The position numbers and the translations under genes were made by a program. 64,000 nt of DNA. Source: Oceanobacillus sp. HTM 045. Lineage in GTDB: Bacteria; Pseudomonadota; Alphaproteobacteria; Rhodobacterales; Rhodobacteraceae. The notes under the pieces are model-generated. The model was not told where the DNA came from. It was given only the letters and a program-made list of their open reading frames with translations, and made no database searches. The stretch is from positions 186,001-250,000 of the forward strand of contig WNWL01000005.1 of assembly GCA_009733745.1 (NCBI GenBank). Reading direction: 5' to 3'. Positions 33,544 to 41,064 of the stretch are shown here, piece by piece. How positions within the stretch are numbered: position 1 is the stretch's first letter; every line of letters starts with the position of its first letter.

Positions 33544-34659
33544 ATGACCGACGGGACAGGCGGGCCGCTGGCCGGGCTCCGGGTGGTGGAGATGGCGGGG
33601 ATCGGTCCCGCACCTTTCGCGGCGATGCTGCTGGCCGATCTCGGTGCCTCGGTGATCCGCGTCACGCGGCCCGGGCAGGTCGACCCGCTGGGGCTGGAAC
33701 CGCGCTTCAACGTGGTCGAGCGCGGCAGGCCGGTGGTAGAACTGGACGTCCGCGGCGGGGACGGGCGCGAGACGCTTGCTACCCTGATCCGCCGGGCGGA
33801 CGTGCTGGTCGAGGGCTTCCGCCCCGGTGTGATGGAGCGGCTCGGCTTCGGCCCGGACGCGGCGCTGGCGCTCAACCCGCGGCTCGTCTACGGGCGGATG
33901 ACCGGCTGGGGGCAGGACGGGCCGCTGGCGATGGCCGCGGGGCACGACCTGAACTACCTCGCGCTCACCGGCGCGGTTTCCTGCTTCGGCCCGCCGGACG
34001 GGCCGCCCGCGCCGCCGCTGAACCTGGTGGCGGATTTCGGCGGCGGGGGCATGTATCTCGCCTTCGGCATCATGGCCGCGCTGCATGCGCGGACCTCCAG
34101 CGGCAAGGGCCAGGTGGTGGACGCCGCGATGGTCGACGGCGCGGCGCTGCTGATGGGCATGGCCTACGGTCTCCACGCCGCAGGCGAGATGGGCGGCGGG
34201 CGCGGCGGCAACCTGCTCGACGGCGGCGCGCCGTTCTACCGCTGCTACCAGACAGCGGACGGACAGTGGATAACGCTCTGCCCGATCGAGCCGCGCTTCT
34301 GGGGCGAGGCGCTGGAGAAGCTGGGGCTGGCGGGCGAGCCGCTCTTCGCCGACCAGCTCGACCGCAGCAAATGGCCCGCACAGGCGGAGCGGGTCGCGGG
34401 CGTCATCGCGGCGCGCGCGCTGGCGGAATGGGAGGGGGTGTTCGCCGGGTCCGACGCCTGCTTCGCGCCGGTGGTCGGGATGGACGCCGCGCCGGACCAC
34501 CCGCACAACGCGGCGCGGGGCACGTTCGTCGAGGTCTCCGGCGTGGTCCAGCCCGCTGCCGGGCCGCGCTTCTCGGCGACCCCGGCGGGCCGGCCGGGCC
34601 CGGTGCCGGAAGGCCCGGTCGGGGCCGAGGAGGCGCTGGCGCTCTGGCCCGAGGGCTGA
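33544..34659 (+). CDS. CaiB/BaiF family III CoA-transferase, alpha-methylacyl-CoA racemase type
   Basis: A 371-residue protein. The start GPLAGLRVVEMAGIGPAPFAAMLLADLGASVIRV, GFRPGVMERLGFGP, MTGWGQDGPLAMAAGHDLNYLALTG and GQVVDAAMVDGAALL are hallmarks of alpha-methylacyl-CoA racemase, with the His and Asp of the racemase active site in the last two. It interconverts (2R)- and (2S)-methylacyl-CoA before beta-oxidation of branched acids. It converges with the cupin gene, 6 bases away. Confidence 0.92.
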   Translation: MTDGTGGPLAGLRVVEMAGIGPAPFAAMLLADLGASVIRVTRPGQVDPLGLEPRFNVVERGRPVVELDVRGGDGRETLATLIRRADVLVEGFRPGVMERLGFGPDAALALNPRLVYGRMTGWGQDGPLAMAAGHDLNYLALTGAVSCFGPPDGPPAPPLNLVADFGGGGMYLAFGIMAALHARTSSGKGQVVDAAMVDGAALLMGMAYGLHAAGEMGGGRGGNLLDGGAPFYRCYQTADGQWITLCPIEPRFWGEALEKLGLAGEPLFADQLDRSKWPAQAERVAGVIAARALAEWEGVFAGSDACFAPVVGMDAAPDHPHNAARGTFVEVSGVVQPAAGPRFSATPAGRPGPVPEGPVGAEEALALWPEG

Positions 34660-34665
34660 GCGCGG

Positions 34666-34953
34666 TTACTTGAACTCGATCTCGACGAAGACGAATTCGC
34701 CCTCGGACGCGTTGATCACGTCATGCTCCACCCCCGCCTCGCGGAAGTAGGAGATGCCCGCGGCAAGGTCGGCGAAGGTCTCGTTGCCCTGCCCGTCGAC
34801 CAGCTTGAGCTGGCCGGTGGTCTGCGGCACCACGACGTAATCGTACTCGTGACGGTGCCAGCCGGTTGCCGCGCCGGGGGCGAAGCGCCATTCGGTGACG
34901 CGGGTGCGGTCGTTGTCGACCTGCACCGTGGGAACCGCGCGTGCGCCGCTCAT
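34666..34953 (-). CDS. Small cupin-domain protein
   Basis: A 95-residue single-domain cupin: WRFAPGAATGWHRHEYDYVVVPQTTGQLKLVDG gives the first cupin motif with two His and a Tyr, and GISYFREAGVEHDVINASEGEFVFVEIEF the second with one His. Such small cupins bind a metal and often act in sensing or as isomerases; no specific role can be given. Its start overlaps the stop of the upstream glutathione S-transferase gene by four bases (ATGA), so the two are coupled. Confidence 0.8.
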   Translation of the reverse strand: MSGARAVPTVQVDNDRTRVTEWRFAPGAATGWHRHEYDYVVVPQTTGQLKLVDGQGNETFADLAAGISYFREAGVEHDVINASEGEFVFVEIEFK

Positions 34954-35567
34954 GCCGCCACCTCGCTTTTCAGGCGTGCCTCGGCGCGGGCGAGCGCCGG
35001 GCGGGTGCGGACGCGGCCGAGATAGTCGCCGACCTTGCCGCCGGGCAGCGGCCACTTCGTCCCGAACTCGGCCCAGTTGGCGCAGTGGGCGAACAGGATG
35101 TCGGGGATGGTGAAGGTCTCGCCCATCGCGAACGGGCCGTCGCCGAGCCGGGTTTCCAGCGTGGCCATCGCCCGGTCGAACTCGAACTTGCAGGCGGGCT
35201 TGACCTCCTTGCAGCGGACCTCCTCGGGCAGGGCGAAACTGTGCTTGGCGGCGGTCCAGAGCGCACCCTCGACCTCGTCGACGCAGAACTGGGTCAGGCT
35301 GTCCTGCCGGCCGCGCTCGGGCGTGCCGGCGGGGAAGGTCAGCACGCCGTGCCGGTCGCCGAGATAGGTCAGGATCGCGACCGAGTCGCTGATCGTCAGC
35401 CCGGCGTCGGGGTCGACCAGCACCGGCACCTTTCCGGTGGGATTGTAGGCGCGGGCGGCATCGCTCTGCGGCGGCGCGGGCTCGATCTCGTAGTCCGCGC
35501 CGATTTCCTCGAGCATCCAGGCCACGCGCGTCGCGCGGGTCTGGGGATAGCCGACAAGCTTGTACAT
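34950..35567 (-). CDS. Glutathione S-transferase family protein
   Basis: A 205-residue cytosolic GST. The thioredoxin-like N-terminal domain contains YKLVGYPQTRATRVAWMLEE, the cis-proline NPTGKVPVLVD and the glutathione-binding LTISDSVAILTYL with the conserved Ser in DS. The C-terminal helical domain contains FTIPDILFAHCANWAEFG with the N-capping residue of the GST motif. Substrate unknown. The ATG at 35567 begins MYKLVG. Coupled to the small cupin. Confidence 0.9.
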   Translation of the reverse strand: MYKLVGYPQTRATRVAWMLEEIGADYEIEPAPPQSDAARAYNPTGKVPVLVDPDAGLTISDSVAILTYLGDRHGVLTFPAGTPERGRQDSLTQFCVDEVEGALWTAAKHSFALPEEVRCKEVKPACKFEFDRAMATLETRLGDGPFAMGETFTIPDILFAHCANWAEFGTKWPLPGGKVGDYLGRVRTRPALARAEARLKSEVAA

Positions 35568-35680
35568 CTGCCTCTCCGGGTTCCGGAGCGCCAGACTAGC
35601 GGCTCGCACGCGGGCGTGCGAGCGGTTTCAGCCCTGCTTGGAGCCTGCTTCGGGTCTGCTTCGGCCTCGCCGTCGCGGCC

Positions 35681-36046
35681 TCACTGGCAGCCGACGAAGC
35701 CCCGCGCTATGCGCTCCTGCACGCGGCCGTCGGGGCCGAACAGCAGGTGCATGTGGCGCTGCTCAATGCAGCCGGCGCGCTCGTAGTACTGCACCAGCAG
35801 GTGCCAGTTGCCGTAGGGGTTCTTGGTCAGCGAGCGCGGCGGGCGGACCTGCTTCGTCGGGCTGTCGACGATGACGAAGTTGGCGTCGCCCATCAGAAGC
35901 TCGACCTGCTCGCGGGTCATCCCGGGCTGGATCAGGTCTTCCATCCGGTTGTTCCAGCGCTGGCTGGACTCGTAACCGCCGCCGGCGCAGGCGGCGAGCG
36001 AGAGCGTTGCGGCCGCGGCGAGGGCGGCGAGCGTTCTCTTCAGCAT
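35681..36046 (-). CDS. SmpA/OmlA-like outer-membrane lipoprotein
   Basis: A 121-residue lipoprotein with lipobox LSLAAC. The mature part contains MEDLIQPGMTREQVELLMGDANFV, the typical beginning of the SmpA/OmlA (BamE-like) fold, then a short beta domain with two cysteines (RAGCIEQRH; GFVGC) that may be disulfide-linked. The start at 36046 has GAGGGG upstream, whereas 36061 lacks a ribosome-binding element. The name BamE should not be used without comparison, since several unrelated lipoproteins share the fold. Confidence 0.7.
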   Translation of the reverse strand: MLKRTLAALAAAATLSLAACAGGGYESSQRWNNRMEDLIQPGMTREQVELLMGDANFVIVDSPTKQVRPPRSLTKNPYGNWHLLVQYYERAGCIEQRHMHLLFGPDGRVQERIARGFVGCQ

Positions 36047-36148
36047 GTCGGATCCCCTCATGATGCCATTCCCCCGAATGGCACCCTGGGGCCGAAGCCG
36101 CGCCCTCATGTGGCCGCGATGCGGCCAAATTGAGGTATCCGGGCAGGA

Positions 36149-37444
36149 TCAGCCGCTCACGTCCTCGATGCGGATCGCGACCGGGGCGCTGTGGCAGACG
36201 TCGAGCGCGGCGATCTCGGGCAGGGCCGCGTCGATCTCGGCGCGCTGGCTGTCGTGGGTGACGATCACGACCGGCACCGCGTTCTCGCCCTGGCCGTACT
36301 GGCGCATCCGGTGGATCGAGATGCCGTGGCGGCCGAGGACCTCGGTCAGCGCCGCGAGCGCGCCGGGGCGGTCCTGCAGCATGAAGCGCAGGTAGTAGGC
36401 CGCGTGTTCGTCGCCGAAGGCCAGCCGGTGGGCGGGCATCAGCGACGAGGCCGGGCGGCCGAAGGCGGGGCCGCGCGCGCCGCGGGCGATGTCGACGATG
36501 TCGGCGACGATGGCCGAGGCCGTCGGTCCCTCGCCCGCGCCCGCGCCGAAGAGCGAGACCTGGCCGACGAAATCACCCTCGGCGATCACCGTGTTGGTGA
36601 CGCCGGGGAGGGCGCCGATGGCGGTGTCGGCCGGGACCATGCAGGGCCGCACGCGCTGTTCCAGCCCCTGCTCGTGCATCCGCGCGAGGCCGAGCAGCTT
36701 GATGGTGAAGCCCATGTCGGCGGCGTGCTGGATGTCGGTGAGCGAGATCCGCTCGATCCCTTCCGTCACCACGCCCTCGAAGTCGATCCGGGTGCCGAAG
36801 GCCATCGAGGCGAGGATGGCGAGCTTGTGCGCGGCGTCGATGCCGCCGACGTCGAAGGTCGGGTCGGCCTCGGCATATCCCTTGGCCTGCGCCTCGGCCA
36901 GCACGCGGCCGTAATCGGCGCCGGTGCGGGCCATCTCGGTCAGGATGTAGTTGCAGGTGCCGTTCAGCACGCCGAGGACGCGGGTGACGCGGTTCGCGGT
37001 CAGCCCCTCGGTCAGCACCTTGAGGCAGGGGATACCGCCGGCGACCGCGGCTTCGAGGCGGAGGGCGGCGCCGTTGGCCTCCGCCGTCTCGGCCAGCGCC
37101 TGGCCGTGATGGGCGATCAGCGCCTTGTTGGCGGTGACGAGATGCCTGCCCGCGCCGAGCGCGGCCTCGGCCAGCGCCCTGGCCGGGCCGTCGGAGCCGC
37201 CGATCACCTCGACCACGCAGTCCACGTCCTCGCGCGCGGCGAGGGAGACCGGATCATCGGCCCAGGCAAAGCCGGAAATGTCGATCCCGCGGTTGCGGGT
37301 CCGGTCGCGGGCCGAGACGGCGGTGATCTCCAGCGGGCGGCCCGCCTTCGCGGCGAGGTCCGCGCCATGCGCGGCGACGATCCTGGCGACGCCGGCACCG
37401 ACGGTGCCGAGGCCGGCGAGCCCGATACGGAGGGGAGTGGACAT
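36149..37444 (-). CDS. hom: Homoserine dehydrogenase
   Basis: A 431-residue enzyme that reduces aspartate semialdehyde to homoserine. The Rossmann motif GLAGLGTVGAGVARI, catalytic-region VTANKALIAHHG, EAAVAGGIPCLKVLTEGLTANRV, GVLNGTCNYILTEM and YAEADPTFDVGGIDAAHKLAIL are canonical. A C-terminal ACT domain (FMLQDRPGALAALTEVLGRHGISIHRMRQYG) should bind threonine for feedback inhibition. An AlaC-type aminotransferase is encoded just upstream on the same strand, an arrangement often seen with hom. Confidence 0.97.
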   Translation of the reverse strand: MSTPLRIGLAGLGTVGAGVARIVAAHGADLAAKAGRPLEITAVSARDRTRNRGIDISGFAWADDPVSLAAREDVDCVVEVIGGSDGPARALAEAALGAGRHLVTANKALIAHHGQALAETAEANGAALRLEAAVAGGIPCLKVLTEGLTANRVTRVLGVLNGTCNYILTEMARTGADYGRVLAEAQAKGYAEADPTFDVGGIDAAHKLAILASMAFGTRIDFEGVVTEGIERISLTDIQHAADMGFTIKLLGLARMHEQGLEQRVRPCMVPADTAIGALPGVTNTVIAEGDFVGQVSLFGAGAGEGPTASAIVADIVDIARGARGPAFGRPASSLMPAHRLAFGDEHAAYYLRFMLQDRPGALAALTEVLGRHGISIHRMRQYGQGENAVPVVIVTHDSQRAEIDAALPEIAALDVCHSAPVAIRIEDVSG

Positions 37445-37543
37445 GGGCGGCAGACCTCTTGCAGCGGGGCGGCGAAACTGACCGGCAGGTGTTAGGCCAG
37501 AGCGCCGCGCGAGGCAACTGCCCGTCCTTCAGGTCCCCGTCCG

Positions 37544-38101
37544 TCAGCCCTTTGCCTTGCCGCCGTCTCCGTTGTCGTCCTCGCCCTCGTCCTCGCTCTC
37601 GCCCTTCGGTTTGGCGATCTTGAAGTCCTTGTTGAAGGCGGACTTCGCGGAGGGCACCGCGACCGGGTCGCCGAGAACGAGGCGCGCGCCTTTCGACGGG
37701 CTCTCCTCCGTGCCCGCGCCCATGCGGATCGGCTGGGCGTGGAGGGCGGGTTTCGGTTCGGGCCGGGCCGGGGCGGCCGCCCGCGGCTCGTCCTTCACCT
37801 GCGACTCGTAGCGGGTCGGCCGCTGGGTCGCGGCGGGTGCGGCGCGGGTGACGAACCTGGCCACCTCCACCGGCGCGGCGAGGTTGAGAACCGGGCCGCG
37901 CGGCTTCTGTTGCCTTGCCTCGCCGACGGGAAGCGCAGCGCCGAAGGAGAGCGCCACCGGCTCCTGTTTCGCGGTGGATGCCCGGCCGAGCGGGATCGGC
38001 GCGGCGAGGCGCAGGTCCTTCGCGGCGGGCGCCGGGTTGGAGATGGTGCCGAAGCGGATGGTGCGGGGCGCTTCCCCGTTATCGTTTGCGTTGTTGGTCA
38101 T
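37544..38101 (-). CDS. Low-complexity, probably disordered protein
   Basis: A 185-residue protein starting MTNNANDNGEAPRTIRFG. It has no membrane segment; Pro/Ala-rich stretches and repeated LAAP motifs (LRLAAPIPLG, LNLAAPVEV) alternate with charged segments, and the C-terminus is highly acidic and lysine-rich (GESEDEGEDDNGDGGKAKG). GGAGG lies before the start. The inverted palindromic element at 38198-38254 lies about 100 bases upstream and may carry its regulatory signals. Family not recognised. Confidence 0.6.
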   Translation of the reverse strand: MTNNANDNGEAPRTIRFGTISNPAPAAKDLRLAAPIPLGRASTAKQEPVALSFGAALPVGEARQQKPRGPVLNLAAPVEVARFVTRAAPAATQRPTRYESQVKDEPRAAAPARPEPKPALHAQPIRMGAGTEESPSKGARLVLGDPVAVPSAKSAFNKDFKIAKPKGESEDEGEDDNGDGGKAKG

Positions 38102-38197
38102 GGGGCCTCCGGAGAAGACTCTCGACGATGCCCCAGCATAGCCGCGCGCGGCGCGGGCGCATTGACGGGGATCAATGCCTGCGACAACCAGTCGGCG

Positions 38198-38254
38198 CGG
38201 TTGCAAGGTTGCAACCGCTCCAACCAACTGGAATCAAACGGAAAAAGTGTTAAC
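38198..38254 (-). repeat. Box-N25-palindrome element, copy 2 (inverted)
   Basis: The palindrome CGGTTGCAAGGTTGCAACCG occupies 38198-38217 and, 25 bases later, AAAAGTGTTAAC (complement of the box in copy 1) occupies 38243-38254. Relative to the copy at 8114-8170 the element is inverted and the internal spacing is identical. It fills the gap between the AlaC-type aminotransferase gene and the low-complexity protein gene, both on the reverse strand. Confidence 0.7.
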
Positions 38255-38262
38255 GGCCCCTG

Positions 38263-39501
38263 CTACTCCGCCGCGCCCTGCAACTGGCTGTAGCGGGAGA
38301 GGATGTCGGAGGCGTTGGCGAGCACCTTCTTCACGCCGCGCGCGGCCTGCCGGATGCGCTGCTCGTTCTCCACCAGGCCGAGGCGGACGAAGCCCTCGCC
38401 GTACTCGCCGAAGCCGACCCCGGGGGAGACGGCGACATCCGCCTCCTTCAGCAGGATCTTGGAGAACTCCATTGAGCCGAGCGCGCGGAAGGGTTCCGGC
38501 ACCGGGGCCCAGGCGAACATGGTGGCGGGCGGGGGTGGAATGTCCCACCCGGCGCGGCCCATCGCCTCGACCAGCGTGTCGCGCCGGGCCCGGTAGACGG
38601 CGCGGATCTCGTCGATGCAGTCCTGCGGCCCGTTGAGCGCCGCCGCGGCGGCGACCTGCACCGGGGTGAAGGCACCGTAGTCGAGATAGGACTTGATCCG
38701 CGTCAGCGCGCCGATCAGGCGCTGGTTGCCGACCGCGAAGCCCATGCGCCAGCCGGGCATCGAGAAGGTCTTGGAAAGCGAGGTGAACTCGACGCAGCAT
38801 TCCTTCGCGCCCTCGACCTGCAGGATCGAGGGGGGCGGGTTGTCGTCGAAGTAGATTTCCGCGTAGGCGAGGTCGGACAGCACCCAGAGATGGTGCTTGC
38901 GGGCCATCGCCACGAGGTCGCGGTAGAAGTCGAGGTCGCAGACCTGCGCGGTGGGGTTGGAGGGGAAGTTCACCACCAGCGCCACCGGCGAGGGCACGGA
39001 GTGGTGCACCGCCCGGTCCACATTGCGCAGGTAGGCCTCCGGGTCGAACCGGCCCTCGGAGAGCGTCGGGATGTGGCGGAGCGATGCGCCCGCGATCATG
39101 AAGCCGTAAGGGTGAATCGGGTAGGACGGGCTCGGCACCAGCATGGTGTCGCCCGGCGCGGTGATCGCCATGGCGAGGTTGGCGAGGCCCTCCTTCGAGC
39201 CGAGGGTGGCTATGACCTCGGTCTCGGGGTCGAGCGTCACGCCGAAGCGGCGCTCGTAGTAGCCTGCCTGCGCCCGGCGGAGGCCGGGGATGCCCTTCGA
39301 CGCCGAATAGCGGTGCGTGCGGGGCTTGCGCACCGTCTCGACCAGCTTCTCGACGATGTGGCTGGGCGTGTCCATGTCGGGATTGCCCATGCCGAAGTCG
39401 ATGATGTCCGCCCCGGCCGCGCGGTATTCCGCCTTGAGGCGGTTTACCTCGGCGAAGACGTAGGGGGGCAGGCGCTTGATTCGGTAGAATTCCTCGGGCA
39501 T
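38263..39501 (-). CDS. Class I/II aminotransferase, AlaC type
   Basis: A 412-residue PLP aminotransferase. IIDFGMGNPDMDTPSHIVEKL, SASKGIPGLRRAQAGYYERRFGV, NFPSNPTAQVCDLDFY and the PLP-lysine region EFTSLSKTFSMPGWRMGFAVGN are characteristic of the AlaC/LL-diaminopimelate aminotransferase-like subgroup of fold-type I. Such proteins usually act on alanine or methionine. The ATG at 39501 was chosen over a GTG at 39522; neither has a strong ribosome-binding element. It precedes hom on the same strand, which fits an amino-acid-metabolism role. Confidence 0.87.
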   Translation of the reverse strand: MPEEFYRIKRLPPYVFAEVNRLKAEYRAAGADIIDFGMGNPDMDTPSHIVEKLVETVRKPRTHRYSASKGIPGLRRAQAGYYERRFGVTLDPETEVIATLGSKEGLANLAMAITAPGDTMLVPSPSYPIHPYGFMIAGASLRHIPTLSEGRFDPEAYLRNVDRAVHHSVPSPVALVVNFPSNPTAQVCDLDFYRDLVAMARKHHLWVLSDLAYAEIYFDDNPPPSILQVEGAKECCVEFTSLSKTFSMPGWRMGFAVGNQRLIGALTRIKSYLDYGAFTPVQVAAAAALNGPQDCIDEIRAVYRARRDTLVEAMGRAGWDIPPPPATMFAWAPVPEPFRALGSMEFSKILLKEADVAVSPGVGFGEYGEGFVRLGLVENEQRIRQAARGVKKVLANASDILSRYSQLQGAAE

Positions 39502-39626
39502 GGCGCGGCGGCTTTCGATCACGGGTCGGACTGGATGGCCGCGTTATAGAGCCATCGCCGGGCCGCAGGAAGGCGGGATTTGGACGCTGCCCCCGGCAGG
39601 CGGAAACCCGGGCGGGCCGGGGGCCG

Positions 39627-40541
39627 TCAGTCGGACTGGTGCGCCAGCAGCGCGGCGGCGAGGGCGTTGATCTTCACCCGCGGGTCGCGCTGGAGCATGG
39701 CGAGGTTCAGCGCGGCCTCGAGATGCCCCTGGCGGACATAGGCGGTGACGAAGACGAAGGGAAAGGCCTCCACCTGCGTCTCGCGGGGTACGTCCGGCAG
39801 CCCGGCTGCGGCGGCCGCGGCAGCGATGGCCCGGTGTGCGCCCTCGACATCGCCGAGTTCGGCGTGGCCAAGCGCGACATGGGTCAGCGCGGCCGGCGGG
39901 AGCGTGGCGCGGATCTCCTCCGCCCGGAGGGTGGCGGCGGGGTCGCCGGTTGCGGCGAAGGCGCCGGCGAGGGTGGCGAGGTCACGTTCCGCGATGCCGA
40001 TACGGGAGATGCGCACCGCCTCCCCCGGCGTGCCGGCGCGGAGATGGGCGAGGGCGACGAGGGTGAGAAGCTGGCTGCGCTTGGCACCGTCATCCGTGAG
40101 GTCGACCATGCTTTCGGCCCAGCGCAACTCGCCGTCGCGCAGGCTGCGGCGGACGGCGGCATCGGCGACGGCGGCCTTCACCACCCCGCTCTCGCCGCGC
40201 GCCATGCCTTGCGCGCGGAGGATGTCGCCCCGGCTGGCCAGCGTGGCGAGTTCGAGCGCGCGGCGCATTTCCGCCGGGTCGGCGACGCCGCGCGGGGCGT
40301 GGGGGTACATGTCCGACCACCCGTCGTCGCCGGTCATGGCCATCAGCGTGGCGACGACCTGTCGGCCGAGATCGCCCATCGCCGCTGCCTCCGCCGAGAT
40401 GGCGGTGCTGGCGGCGTGTTCGACCACGCAGGCGCTCCAAGCCTCGCGCGGGCAGGCGGTCGAGGCGCTGGCGGGCAGCGTGGCGGCGAACCCGAGGGCG
40501 GCGAACATGAGCGCGGCGGCCATTCTGGCGGCGATGGTCAT
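39627..40541 (-). CDS. Exported alpha-helical protein with TPR-like repeats
   Basis: A 304-residue protein with a signal peptide ending ASAS. The mature part starts with two cysteines (TACPREAWSACVVEH) and then consists of alanine-rich helices with a rough tetratricopeptide periodicity (LATLAGAFAATGDPAATLRAEEIRA; LTHVALGHAELGDVEGAHRAIAAAA; YVRQGHLEAALNLAMLQ). Probably a periplasmic helical scaffold. I recognise no named family. The next gene in the same direction upstream is a small lipoprotein. Confidence 0.65.
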   Translation of the reverse strand: MTIAARMAAALMFAALGFAATLPASASTACPREAWSACVVEHAASTAISAEAAAMGDLGRQVVATLMAMTGDDGWSDMYPHAPRGVADPAEMRRALELATLASRGDILRAQGMARGESGVVKAAVADAAVRRSLRDGELRWAESMVDLTDDGAKRSQLLTLVALAHLRAGTPGEAVRISRIGIAERDLATLAGAFAATGDPAATLRAEEIRATLPPAALTHVALGHAELGDVEGAHRAIAAAAAAAGLPDVPRETQVEAFPFVFVTAYVRQGHLEAALNLAMLQRDPRVKINALAAALLAHQSD

Positions 40542-40627
40542 CGACGGTCTCCCAAACCGGAACCGGGATGGGCGCGATCATTCGCGGCCAACGTGGAGGA
40601 ATGGTTAAGGGCGGCGGCGCGCGGGCC

Positions 40628-40957
40628 TCAGCGCTGCCGCCGGGCCTCGCGCAGCAGGCGCACGCGCTCCCAGTCGGACAGGACCGGGTCGTTGAGAATC
40701 GCCGCGCGCCGGGCCGAGGCGCGGGCCTGGTCCGTGAGATCCACCACGATGGCGGTGCCGACGGCGGGGTCGGGCACGCCCGCGCCGTAGGTTCCCTGCG
40801 CGGGCGCGGCGGGCGTATCGACGAGGCGCGGATAGTCTGCCGTTGCCACGCCCTCGCTCTCGGGGATGTCGTAGCGGCCGAACAGCTCGACCGTGCCGCA
40901 GGCACCGAGCGCCAGCGACACCGCCAGAAGCTGCGTCAATTTGAAACCGGCGGTCAC
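40628..40957 (-). CDS. Small lipoprotein
   Basis: A 109-residue protein with a lipobox (VSLALGAC, Cys20). The mature part contains VELFGRYDIPESEGVATADYPRLVDTP and a C-terminal helical part rich in Arg and Ala (DQARASARRAAILNDPVLSDWERVRLLREARRQR). This pattern recurs in short Rhodobacterales lipoproteins of unknown role, as far as I can recall. It is divergent from phaC, with about 107 bases between starts. Confidence 0.65.
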   Translation of the reverse strand: MTAGFKLTQLLAVSLALGACGTVELFGRYDIPESEGVATADYPRLVDTPAAPAQGTYGAGVPDPAVGTAIVVDLTDQARASARRAAILNDPVLSDWERVRLLREARRQR

Positions 40958-40977
40958 CTGTTTTCCCCGTGCGCACC

Positions 40978-41005
40978 TTTCGCGCGCATGACATTAGCCG
41001 CTATA
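40978..41005 (+). promoter_or_regulatory. Promoter candidate for phaC
   Basis: A perfect TATAAT at 41000-41005 has TTTCGC at 40978-40983, 16 bases before it, as a weak -35 element. It is 60 bases before the phaC start, and the surrounding 60 bases are AT-richer than average. Confidence 0.45.
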
Positions 41006-41064
41006 ATCGGGTCAGGCCAGAACGAAGCCAAAGATCGGGTTCGACGCGACCCGGGGGGAAAGCC